Source of the DNA: Benincasa hispida | Taxonomy: Eukaryota; Streptophyta; Magnoliopsida; Cucurbitales; Cucurbitaceae | Assembly (NCBI RefSeq): GCF_009727055.1 | Contig: NC_052357.1 | Coordinates: 3,356,810-3,420,809, forward strand | Reading direction: 5' to 3' | Length of the DNA: 64,000 nt | In this document: in pieces, positions 43,731-55,787 of the stretch | Layout of the letters: each line of letters opens with the position of its first letter | How positions within the stretch are numbered: position 1 is the stretch's first letter | Position numbers and translations under genes: made by a program | Notes under the pieces: model-generated | Seen by the model: only the letters and a program-made list of their open reading frames with translations | What the model was told of the DNA's origin: nothing | The model's database searches: none

Positions 43731-45950
43731 ATCATTTAAGCATTCAATTTCGTTTAATTTTGGTGTGGTGGGTGTTTTTCATGAGTTATATGAAAATGGT
43801 GCACTTATATGGTTTTCTGAGATTTGACATTTAAATTCTCTTTGATTCCCTGGTTAAATTTGTAATTGGCTCTTGTTTGATGAGCTTATATGTGTGCTCA
43901 AGAGTCTGTAATTTATTTGGAGTCATTAAAGTTGAAATTAAGTTGTAATTGAAGAAAGAAGTGAAGAAGGCCGAGTTAAAGATTTCCAGATCGTGAGCTT
44001 CTGCCCAGGTAGCGTTGCAACGCCGCCTTTAAGCGTTGCAATGCTGCTCATATTCGAGCGAGGATTAAGTGTCATCGAGGAGCGAGAAGCGAGTTTTTCA
44101 ACTACTAGTCGTCGAGTAATGAGTATCAACTGGACCAACAAGCAAGCAACATTTTTTTTAACCGGCTTGACGAGTTTGACTCGTTGACTGAGCGAGAACC
44201 ATCGAGGATTGACCGGTTTGACCGGTTTTCTTCAAACTCGATCTGGTTCAGCTTCAAAAAGGTTTTGGCTAGTTCGATTCAGGCGGTTCACATCCGGTTC
44301 AAGCTTTTTAGGTCCTGTTTGGAGCGATTCGAGCAGTTCAAAAGAGTTTTGGAGTTGTTTCTTGTTGGTTTTTGTAATAATTAGGCTTTGTTTGCTTGAA
44401 AATGCCAAAACTAAAACCATATCATTATGTGCTTAATTATTTATACATGTGATCTATGTTATAATTAAATAAATCTTGTATGTGCATACAATATGCTATG
44501 TAAATTTAAAATCCCACCATAGGAAGCATGTTACATGCATTAAAAGTATGTTATAAAATGTTATAGTACATAGTACGCATGTTTAGGGTTTCTTTTATTT
44601 AATATAAATGTTATATTAAATATTGAATGCCTTTGATGAATGTTGTGGATGTTTAGCATGTCTAAAATTTTGTAAGCTATTATAAAATTGGGTTAGACAT
44701 TGAAAATCCGTAACAAAGAACAGTTGCATGCTTACGTAAGTTAACCATTCGTTTTAATAGTTAAAATAGGTCGTTAAGCTTATAAAACTCGGGTTACAAA
44801 CTCAACCGGTATATAATCTTGCCGAAGGCTGGGAGCATTTAAGTTGACGGTCTAGGAACACCTTCTACCTGGAGATTATGGCCGAATAATTGAGCGTTAA
44901 CCGATTTTATGAGCAATATGTGAGCGATGTGAGGTTTTAAAACCAATTTATCACCTAGACATCGTAGGTTAAATCCAAATATAAATGTCATACTTGGATA
45001 AATATCTAGACTTAGGTTTTTTAATTAGCCGGAACAAGCCTAAGGAAACGTATATCCTGTTTAACGTAGAACACTTTAGTGAAAATCAAATAACTTATAT
45101 GATATGTTAGAACACTTCAGTGGGAGATTAATAAATATATATGATATGATTATTTTTAGCTCTCACGTCCCTAAGAGTTCACGATCAAAATTCATGTGGC
45201 ACATCATGTCATCCTGGGAGTGACTTCCATTCGGAAAGTGTTTACATGAATTGAGATTTGGTGAATAGGGGAAGTTGTTCACCTTAAAATCAAATATGTT
45301 CTTTTTTTAATTTTAAAATTTTCATGTTCTCAATATGTTCACACCGAAAGGTTCATACGATACTTCGTGTCACCCTGGGAGTGACCTCCCTTTGGAAAGT
45401 GTTTGCGTGAATTGATCATGGTGAATGAGGGGAAGTTGTTCAATGGAAAATCAAATATATGATATATTGATTTCAATTCTCAAGTCCCTACATAATTCCC
45501 ACCGTGAGATCCGTGCAGCATTTTGTGTCACCCTGGGAGTGACCTCCATTCGGAAAGTGTTCATCATGAGATCAAGACCAAAGCGAATGGGGAAAGTAGT
45601 TCATAGTAAGTGGGTGAAGGATATGTGTCAATATATCCTACGGTCTCTTCTGTTGATTTGAATTGTGAGATTCCTATGTTGCACCTGCTTGTCGTCTTTA
45701 AGTCAGCATCGCTATTCGTTTAACGATGACTATTCCCTCGAAGGGTTTCAACATAGGATTCAGAACAACTAAAACTCCATAAATGGATAGGATTTCTAAA
45801 GTTGGTTTTAACTTTGACTTTCCAAATTTCGGGAGTATCATTGGGGCCGACTTCTGAGGTCTAAAAACATAGGGTTACACATATAGACTTACTAAATAGA
45901 ATTTCTAAAGTTGGTTTCAATTTTTAATATGAATGCATAATAATTAAGTT
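43731..45950 (+). mobile_element. Element H untranslated leader; element truncated before gag
   Basis: Plus-strand leader with GCGTTGCAACGC twice (about 44010-44045), an 'accggtttgaccgg' zone and a perfect palindrome TTTAATATAA/ATG/TTATATTAAA (44598-44620). Three spaced copies of a block with 'caccctgggagtgacctcc' and 'ttcggaaagtgtt' follow (45180-45660), the inverse of 'ccgaagggggatgc' in F, A and C. The short frame at 45425-45661 lies in this repeat. The sequence loses similarity near 45.9 kb; no gag, pol or 3' LTR follows. Confidence 0.7.
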
Positions 45951-48900
45951 TTCATTGTAGATTAAATATATAATTACGTTTAATAATGAAGGAATTTGTT
46001 ACTTAAAAATTAGAAAATAAACAGTTAAATTGATAAAAAAAAAAAATAATAATTGTGGACCCGATCCACGAGTACGTGGTTGACCAGTCCATCGACTGTG
46101 CTGACGTGGTGCTGACTGGATTAAAACCTAAATCGTGTACCAGGTACACGAATTCCCTTTCCCACCAAAACTACTACTTTCCATTCTCACCTATTTTTAA
46201 AAATTATTTCCTATATACCCAATTTTTGTCATTATTTTAAAAATTCACTATATTCTTGAACTTAGTCCAATATTTATACTATTTAAATTTAACTAAAAGT
46301 ATATTTATTTAAAATTTCTTGTTATAAAGATTTGGAACCACGTGCATTGCATGTGTGCTCCAATTAGTGATTTTAAATGGTCCCTAATTTAACTTTAAAT
46401 AAACGAAGTTCTGACTGAACTGTTAAATATTGACGTGGATGGAATGACAAGACTACCCCATTTAACTTCATGGTAAAATCTATTTGATAAGTTGGAAAAT
46501 AAGTTGAAATTTAATTTTTTTTTAAAAAAAAAAGTATGAAAATTAAAATTGTTTATAGTATATTAAAAGAATCTAAACCAACCTAATTAGATTTTCTCCA
46601 ACTTGAGGATTTCCTCTACTCCTACGATTTCTCTTGGCCAGAATAAGAATCATTTATTATTGTCTTCGACTCCACCAGTTTCCTTCGACTTTACTAGCCG
46701 TCGTCGAATCCGTAAGCCGTCGTGGACTCCGCCACATCTTTCGCTAGCCAGGTCTTCTTCTGCACACACACTCTTCTCCTCCACTTAGAGGTATTTGTCT
46801 AATGAAATAGTATACAGTGTTTTCTCCCCCACTAAAAGGCTATTGTTTAATAATAATTGTTATTATACAACAATTTCTTCTCCCTGCTAATAAAGGTATT
46901 ATTTAATAAAAGATTATTGCCCGGTGAACCAAGGCTTCACATTCTGTTACTTTTCAGTTAGAAGGAAAAATTACAAGAGCAACAATATGGCTTGGTAAAT
47001 GATAACTTCAGTATAGGGAAAGCAATTTTTTATAAAGGATTTATGGCTAATGAAATTGCAGATTGGTGAACCAATTGCTATTGTTATTTTATAGCTAAAT
47101 GTATGTTGAAATACCAAATATATGTGTTGTCATTATTGTCACACCTAGAACAAAGCGTGAAGACGTTAAACATCACTTCTTTCTATGACATCTAACATCT
47201 CAACTCCTAAGATATCCTATGCTCGAGATCAAACCCAAACTTCTAAACCAATTTTCAAAAATAGTTTACATTCATTAAGAGAGTTAAAGAACTCAACTCA
47301 ATTTAAATCACAATCCGGTTTAAAAAGATTTACAAACCAAGTAAGGATTATATTTAACAAAACCTCCCTTCACATTTAACTCACAAGTTTAACTCTTTGG
47401 AATACTCCCAAATATATGCACAAACAATATGGCAGATGTCTAATAAGAGTAGTGCCCTTTGACAGCTCAGCAGGCATTAGGAATTTGATCACAACCTAAG
47501 AAGGAAGGGGAACATACAACATTGAAAGCATGAGCTAAAGCCTAGTGAATGGTAATTTAATATGAACATATGTTTTCTCTTTCTAAAACATCAAAGAAAT
47601 ATATTTAAAATCATTCAGTAAATCATTGGTAAAGTACATAAAATTCAATAACATTTCAAACACGTGCTAGTAAAATAATGACATGATCAGAAAATCACAC
47701 CAACTCTATATCCAAATACTCCTTTACAACGGTGGGTTACCCTGGACAAGAAATGTCTCCTGCAGTGGTAAACCAAATAATAAGGTCATACGTGCACATA
47801 GAGCTGCCTCAAGCCTAAATATGGATACACACCACAGGCGATACACTCGGCCACATATGACTTGATCACCTGGGTGGTGCTACAGGCGCATGTTCCTCTG
47901 GACTTTCTGGTATATTATGGCCATATCCGACCTTGGTAGCCCCCTGATTGCCTGAGCGATGCTATCGAAACACATTCAAGTAGCATGGGAAATAACCATC
48001 TCTCGGGTACAAGAATTAGTAGTTTGAAACCACTTTACAAACCATTCAATATCATTTATTCCACCATCAAGAGGTTTTCTTACAAAACTATACAAACCAT
48101 AGTAAAGTAAAATCAGGTTCCAAATTACATTTTTAAAACTCTAGTTCATATAAAATTTGTGAGAGTTAAGAAATCATGATTTAATGCATTTCTAAAATAA
48201 TAATAAAGTAAAACAGATCATGCCAACATATTTTACAAATTATAGCATATTATCGTACTTATATATTTTTTATATAAAAAAATTTAAAATAAAACCACTC
48301 ACTGTAAACTGGCTTCTCCTTGGATTTCTAGTTTCTCCGATTCCTGTTTATCCTAAAATTATATTGATAGTCCCCAAGTTATCCTCCACATTACCATAAT
48401 TCAATTATTTGAAAATTAACCTTCAAATACAACCAATTTCACTTAAACTTTCCTAGAGCCCTATTTGATCCAATGTAGGTCTAGTTTGCAATTTTGTCCT
48501 TTAATTACTTTTAAATTAACTTAAGATCCCAAAATCAATCTCTAATTTCACTTCATTTTCCTTAAGCCTTAGTCTTGACCATTGTAGGGTTTCTCTCAAT
48601 TTAACCATAATTCGCTCAATTTAGGGTTACTCATAATTAAGTCCCTTTAATTACTTAAATTACCTTAATTTTCCTAGATTAATCCAATTTAAGCTCAAAG
48701 TATCCTTATGATACCAATTAGGACTTAAATCAAGCATAAGTACACTTAATTTTTCCCAAATCCTAATGTCATCCAATTTTAGGGTTTCACCTCACACTTT
48801 AATCCTTAAATTACCTTAAAATTAACTTAAGATTCTAAATTAATTCAATTATAAGGCCAAAGCATCTTATTGATATCCATTAGAACTTAAATGAAGGTTA

Positions 48901-50490
48901 GGCCAATTTTACCTAATTATCCCATTAACCTTAATTAAGGTTTACTCAACAAATTAACCCCTTAATCAACTTCAACATTAACATAAAATCCCAATTACTT
49001 GTTTAAAGTATCATAAAGTTACCAATTGGACCCCTAATCATGATTAAAATTACCTGAAATAAGCTAAAATTGAATTTCCAAATTTTAATGACGGACAATG
49101 GTCATCATCAACCAGAAATTTCCCAGATTCCGGCCCAGCTTTTCGGTGAGACTTCCGACGACAAAATTCTTTGATTTTAGCCAATTTCAGTCTGATTAAT
49201 CTATGGAAACCTCTTATCCATCCTTTGAATTACCTTACCTCAAATTTTGGACGTACGAATCGCCTTAAACCTCCCGGAATCGATCAAACACTCCTCGGTC
49301 CCCTGTTTTCTCAGCAAGAAAGTTGCAGAATTTTCAGAACTTAAAATAAGAATTTCCAGCTAATAACGATCAAATAAAAAACCATAAAACTCTTGAGGGA
49401 CCTTAGAAGTATCTTAGCTTCAAATTTGAAGCTTCAAATCAACCTCTCAGTCCACGAATTTGTCTAAAACCGAGCTTCCTCTGTTTTTTGTCCATCTCCG
49501 GCCGCCACTGCTTTGCTTCATTTCCATTGCTTTTGCAGCCACGATTCTTCAAACCAAACCTTTTACAAGCTTCTCTTCAACTCTAATTTAGTTTCTTCAC
49601 TTTTGCCCAATTTTTTCTCACAAAAATGCCCCCAATCCGATTCCTTTCTTTTTTTCCTCTTCTTCACCGGCCAAACCTTAAAACTACGAAATCCAGCTTC
49701 TCCTCAATCGCCAGCGCCTACTTGAGCTTTCCCAAGCATTAAGCTGACTAACACCTCACCTTTAAGCCATCCAATAAGAAAAATTTGATGGAAGCACCTC
49801 AATTTGTCCAAAATTTCATCAATTTCATTTTGTCCTTCTTCCTCTCGGGTTCTACCTAAATTCTCCTCAACTTCTCTTTAGTTTCCAGCCCAAACTAAGG
49901 TTAATAGGCCTTAAACATCTTAAAATATCCCTTATAACTAAAAAAATTCCCAAAAATTCACCATTTAACAAAAAGTTAGACTTTTTAATTGACTTTGACC
50001 ATTTGACCGTTGACTTTAAACGTTGACCTTTAATTTTGACCTACACTTATTCCGAGCATGCCTACTTCACCCTTGAATGTCTTTTACAAGCTCGATTGGT
50101 TCGTTACCCTCACATTATTCCTCAGATCCTTATCTTCTTTTATTTGATGAAGAAAATGTTGGTTCGAATTTTTTGTTTCCAACTATTTCTCTTAACTAAA
50201 GTTCGCAAACATATATCTCAAGTCCTCAGTTCAACCTCAATTATAAGTTCCTTAACATTTACAAGAAAAAGTAAAAGAAGAGATGCCATACGATTATCTA
50301 TAAAATATAAAATTGAAGCTTAATAAAAATGGAGTATCCAAAAAATCAATTGACTGCATGATATATTTTTTTCAAATGTATTTTGTTTTTCTATTTTTTC
50401 TCTCTTACATTTGATCCTACATTGTTATTCATTCTTGGTTCTCATAGTATGTTATGTTGAATGCCACTTTTTTTTTTTTTTTTAATTTAT
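45950..50490. other. 4.5 kb of unidentified non-coding DNA
   Basis: No protein domain, RNA gene or defined repeat end is recognised. 46133-46151 is a perfect inverted repeat (TCGTGTACC-a-GGTACACGA). 47.1-50.1 kb is a fairly uniform stretch, including a CT-rich zone around 49.5-49.9 kb and repeated 'ttgac' words at 49.99-50.04 kb. It has the feel of a long LTR or large retrotransposon LTR/leader, but I cannot place it. Small frames at 46603-46788 and 49513-49725 are Ser/Pro/Phe-rich and unsupported. Confidence 0.35.
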
Positions 50491-50493
50491 AGA

Positions 50494-50637
50494 ATGGATG
50501 GCATTGATCTCATACTTCATTTCAATGGTCGACTTGTTATAGCGGATAATTATGAATACATTAAGGGGATCGAGATTGCTTTGACTGTTGATAGGAAAAT
50601 GTTATCTGTAATTGAATTAAATACATTGATGTCATAA
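50494..50637 (+). pseudogene. Mutator-like transposase N-terminal fragment
   Basis: A 47-codon frame (MDGIDLILHFNGRLVIADNY ... then 'IKGIEIALTVDRKMLSVIEL') ends in TAA. It resembles the N-terminal plant MULE pattern 'ILHYNGRW...NY...G', with a Leu-Val in place of the Trp. A second, more decayed copy of the first segment follows at about 50692-50735 ('catatttcatttcaatgg'). No DDE domain is found nearby, so this is a relic. Confidence 0.45.
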
Positions 50638-50832
50638 GCAAATCTATTTAATGTTCAGTGTTATTAATATTTTAAACATGGTTTAGAACTATCTCATTGA
50701 TCACATATTTCATTTCAATGGTTGATTTGTATTTTGCGATTTTTTTTGGTCAACTCTTCAAGTATTGTTTTACAATAGCCTCTTCAATTTATTCGTATTT
50801 TACAAGCTTAAATGCAATCTTCATGTTGAGTT

Positions 50833-52143
50833 TGAAAGATTTGAATCCTCAGCGGAAGCGAATAATCGCCTTGTGCCAATGGATTTTGTTTTAGAAAAAC
50901 TTCAAAAAAAGAGAAATAATACAGAATGAGGATAAACATTAATTTTGCAGCCTATAAGCATGCTTTCAAAAAACAGAGAGAAAAGAGAAGAAGAAAATAC
51001 ATACCCCTGATGAATTCTTTTATTCATATAATTCCCCTCCGAAGGTCATGAGCAACATAAAACTCTGCACGATTACTGGAATCAAAACTCTAACAAACAG
51101 AAAATATAAAGATACCACCAAATGATTTTTCTTGCTATTTTTCGGATCAGAACTAAAAGGAGTTGTTGGCTCTTCAAATTTTTGGTGAAGGAGTTCAAAG
51201 AGTATATGGGGAGACTTCTTGGGGGAGGGAAAGTTGCATAGCAAAAATAATAATAAAAAAATAATAATAATAATGTTCTCTCTCTTGATCTATAAAAGAA
51301 ACTCCCCTTGTAATATGAGAGAGGGGATGAGGGAGTTATTTAAAATAACTACTCCATCGCATTGAACAAGTCCCAAGGGAGTTACTCCTCTTTTAAATTA
51401 AACAAATACATTAAATCTGATTTAATGTAACTAAATTAATTTAAATTTAATGTAATTATATATAAATCATATTTAACGTATAATTAAATTAATAAGCTTA
51501 ATTGATTAACATTTAATTAAATATCACATATTTAATTTGATTTGATTATATTCAAATGAGATTCTCTCACGTAATCTATAGTTTAATATGAATCTTATTC
51601 ATGTTAATTTTAACCTATAGTTTTATATGAACCACATTCATATGATTAATTTTTGAATCCTATTTAAATATTTATCTCTCTCATCAAACTTTATATTATA
51701 ATGTACCATATCATTATATTAATTGCATTTCATACAATTAATTCTTTTAATCAAATTAAACAATTCAAATTAATCCAAAATTAATTGATTCTTATTTAAC
51801 TTTCATGAGTAGCAATGAGACCTTATGAACCTATAGATCATAAGTTTCAGTGATATGAGATTAATTTATTAAACTCTTTAATCAAATTAATCAATATTCA
51901 TTAACTGTTGGACATTCCACTAAAAACTGACAGCTACACTTTTCACACTATAGATATATGTTAATGGATATAACCAATGAACAGTAAGTTGACCCTTCAT
52001 AAATTGTTTGTAACTACAGTTGGGTTAAATTACTATTTTACTCCTATAGTTACGTTTAACTCCTTAAGTACCACTGATCCCTCTAATGAATAATTAGTTG
52101 TAGCCCAACTGTAAACTAGAACCCTCTTTGACTAGTGAGAGGG
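50833..52143 (-). mobile_element. Element C 3' LTR (truncated)
   Basis: It starts TGAAAGATTTGAATCC like the LTR after the PBS at 55172. It continues through a UTR-like zone and an AT-rich interior up to 'actagtgagaggg', then joins gag sequence directly. The outer part with the TGTTGG end and all of pol are deleted. A 5-bp GAGTT precedes it, nearly matching AAGTT after the 5' LTR at 60307. Confidence 0.7.
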
Positions 52144-52149
52144 TAAGAC

Positions 52150-52960
52150 ACAATTCCTTTTTCAGTGTCCCTCTTGGTTGTAAGGAAACATTTTCCCTTG
52201 ACAACCTTGGCCTTATTGCCCTTCTAGGCCGCAACAGGGTTAGCTTTATTCCCCTGACCTCCCTTATTCTTCTTTTATTTTTATTGTCAGATGAATAAGG
52301 CATAGACTTAGTTCCAAAGGTCAAACCTCTCTGGAACTTCTTTGAGCAAGTGTCAACATTATCTCTCTCTTTTGGCCCTTAATTTTCATCAAGGACTCGA
52401 AAGTCTATAGCTCGTTCAGGAGGATGGTCAGGCTGTAGTCTAGCTTGTACATAACAACGTTGCTACGATATTGCAGAAAACTCACTGGCAAAGATTCCAA
52501 AATAAAACTAACTTGATTGGTCTCATCAATGACGACCTCGTTCATTTCAGCCACATTAAAGTGGACCATCATATTGAGAACGTGTTCTCGCATTGATGTC
52601 TCTCTTGCATCCGGACATTAAAAATTAATTTAAGAGCATCGTGCTTGATTTGTGAGGACTGTAGTCCAAACATCTCTCGCAATGAATTCATAATCTTGCA
52701 TGCAGTGACCACAAATTCATGTTTCTTTGCCAATACTTCAATTAAGCTGGCAAGAATATATGCTCTGGCCTTTTCATTTTCCTTTACCCATCTCTCATAA
52801 GCAACTTGAATATTTTGAGGTACATTTTGAGTGGGAACTCGAGGACACTCCTCAAGTAGGACAAATTTTAGGTCATTGATGATGAATACAATATTGATTG
52901 TGTTTTTCTAACTAGTGTAGTTGTCACCAATTAGCTTATAGGCATTTAATAGGTTGATGG
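52150..52960 (-). pseudogene. Element C gag (UBN2-type) remnant
   Basis: The minus strand shows 'NDLKFVLLEECPRVPTQNV', 'AYERWVKENEKARAYILASL' and 'KHEFVVTACKIMNSLREMF'. After a frameshift near 52600 come 'MREHVLNMMVHFNVAEMNEV' and 'ESLPVSFLQYRSNVVM' (52405-52593). The zinc-knuckle region is frameshifted and partly lost near 52170-52200. Capsid of a copia element, not translatable as one protein. Confidence 0.78.
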
Positions 52961-55171
52961 TAAAGCTAGTTATTTTGAAGTTTGCTGAAACTATACAGAT
53001 TATTTATATTAGTTATATGAAAAAACTCATTTGAAACCAAACAAGTTTGGCAAAATTTAATATACCCTTTGTGACATCTAATTTTTACAATGATGATTCA
53101 GTGAGTTAGAATAAAAGCTACCAAAGGATTATCAGTTATCCATTCACTGAATTGAGATACTCTCAACCAATCATTACACTAAAATAACTCTTATTCCTAC
53201 AATGATTAATCACCAATATTCGGCCAAAAAATTGTTAACTTGCTTAATAATTTCTCGTAAGTGTAACTCTTTATTTTAGACTCTAGAGTTCCGCCTCAAT
53301 GAGTCAACTAAAGAGAAAAATCGACTAAAAAAAAATAAAGAAATCCTATCAATTTATGGAGTTTGTAATCAATTGTATGCAAACACTTTCCGAAGGGGGA
53401 CACAAGCAAACAGTGTCACGAAGCTGAGCATGAAACTTCATAACAAACTAATGAGGGAGACCGTGGGATGTGTTAACCCACATCTCTCTCCCACTTACTA
53501 TAAACAATTTCTCGATTCACCTTGGTATTGACCTAGGCATATACCTTCCAAAGGGAGACATAAGCAAGCAACACCTTGAGACCGAGCATAGATCTCACCG
53601 AGTGAACTTTTAGGAAGAACGTAAAAAGAAATTGGCATATTATATATATCATTTTCCTCCACTAAGTGTTTTTAATCTAGGTTTTTTTTTAAGTAAATCC
53701 GACTAATAATTTATCTAAATCTATTGTTAAATTGGCTAAATATAACTCTTATATTGGATAGTTTAACAATATATGATTTTTGTTCATTAAACACTTTAAT
53801 AAACTAAATCATGTATTGCATGCTTATAAAATATTTGTCTAATTCACCTTCTAGGTCGGTTCTCAGGTAGAGGTATTCTGTTTCCGTCAGCTTAAATACT
53901 TCAGCTTAGACAAAACTTTTCTTAGACAAATATCCTTTATAAAAAATTATTTTATAAATTTAATCTTTTATTATTTCTAATTTCATCCTATTAAAAAGAA
54001 AATAAAAGATTAACTTATTTCTAATCATATTAGAATATTTTAACAAAATCTAGGTGAATAATTTTAAACCATTTAAAATTAATTTAGACTTATGTTTGCA
54101 TGCAACTCTTGATTATAGATATTAATCTAATTCATTAAACTTATAACCATAATAACATAATGAAATATTAAAACCTATAATCATGAATCTAATGACATCA
54201 ACTTAAATATAACATTTATATTTGCTAATAATGTCATACTCAATGAAAATGATTTTCATCATATAATATAACATTTATATTATTCACTAATGAAAAAAAA
54301 AATTCACCATTCAATCATATAATATAACATTTATATCGTAGTATGATGCTGCATATGCTCAATGATACATACTATCATACCATATAGCATTTAATATTAA
54401 ATATGATGCATGACTAATGTTTATCCTAAGGTGAGATTTTAAAACTATATGGTATACAATATGCAACATATAAATTTAATCATACGTCACATGTAAAATT
54501 AAATAAATAGTAAAAATAGACAAAATTTTATCACCCCTAAAATTAATGAAATCAATATAAAATTATATTAATTTAATTAATTAAAAAACAAATAAATTAA
54601 ATTAAAGAACAAAAATAAGCTAAAAAAAACTTCTTCAAGAAACGCCTTCAGGATTAAACCCATGACCAAGGACAGCCTGAAACATGCGCCTGCAGCATCG
54701 AATCGCAGTTGCGCTGTTGAAGAGTGTCGCTGCACTCTGGTCCTCTTTCTGAAGCGCAACCAGGCACTGCGACAAAGTGAAGCGGTGTTGCGCAAAAAAT
54801 GCACGTAGTGCTGTGCTCATGGAGAGCGCCACGACGCTCCACGCAATTTTTGCTGAGCGCCCCTACACTGCGGTAAGGTACCACAGCGCTCTAGTCTAGA
54901 AACCTTCTATCTTCTTCAATTTTCATCAGTTTCAACTCTAAATTCCGGTCTCCATCACGATAAACGCTTCATCACGAATGACACGGATTAATACAGACTC
55001 AATAGTGATAATAAATGCCTAAAACAACAAGTCCTTACAACTTTGGTCGAATTAAAACAGTAAACTAGTGCCAAATTTTGAAATTGTTCATTTTGCAAAC
55101 CAACATTCATAATGCAGACAACCACCATTTCTCTAATTTTCATTCCCAAAAAGAAATAAAGAGACAGTCTG
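52961..55171 (-). mobile_element. Element C untranslated leader
   Basis: Homologous in layout to the F and A leaders: 'ccgaagggggacac' blocks at 53.38-53.6 kb and palindromes with loop CAT, AAATATAA/CAT/TTATATTT (54205-54223) and ATAATATAA/CAT/TTATATTAT (54263-54283). A GC-rich zone with repeated GCGCTGC/AGCGC-like words lies at 54660-54890, in the place where F has CGATCG motifs. Confidence 0.65.
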
Positions 55172-55183
55172 GCTCTGATACCA
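55172..55183 (-). promoter_or_regulatory. Primer-binding site of element C
   Basis: GCTCTGATACCA on the plus strand (TGGTATCAGAGC in element sense), two bases before the LTR start. Confidence 0.88.
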
Positions 55184-55674
55184 ATTAAAGGATTTGAATC
55201 CTCAATGGAAGCGAGTAGCACCTTGTGCCAATGAATTTCATTTTAGAAAAACTCCAAAAAGACAGAGAAATAATACAGAATGAGGATAAACATTAAATTG
55301 TCAACTTATAAGCATGCTTTCAGAAAACAAAGAGAAAAGGAATAAGAAAAATACATATCTTTGATGAATTTCCTTCTTCACATAATTCCACTCCAAAAGG
55401 CACGAGCAACACGAAACTCTGCATGATCATTGGAATCACAACCCAACGAACAGAGAATATAAAGATACCACAAATTATCTTCCTTGTTATTCTTCAGATA
55501 AGAACCATAAGGAGTTGTGGGCTCTTCAAGTTTTTGGTGAAGGAATTTAGAGAGTATATGGGGAGACTTCTTGGGATAAAGGAAGGTTGCAGAGAAAAAA
55601 AATGTTATATTTTTTTTTTATCTATATATATATATATAACTCTTTGGTTATTATGGGAGAGACGGATATATTAA

Positions 55675-55787
55675 ATCTATTTTAATGTAATTAAATTAAT
55701 TTTAATTTAATTTAATTATATATTAAATCANATCTATTTTAATGTAATTAAATTAATTTTAATTTAATTTAATTATATATTAAATCA
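55675..55787. other. Assembly join: 56-bp exact duplicate around a single N
   Basis: 55675-55730 and 55732-55787 are identical with one N (55731) between. It has the same pattern as 29992 and is most simply read as unmerged contig ends. Confidence 0.85.
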
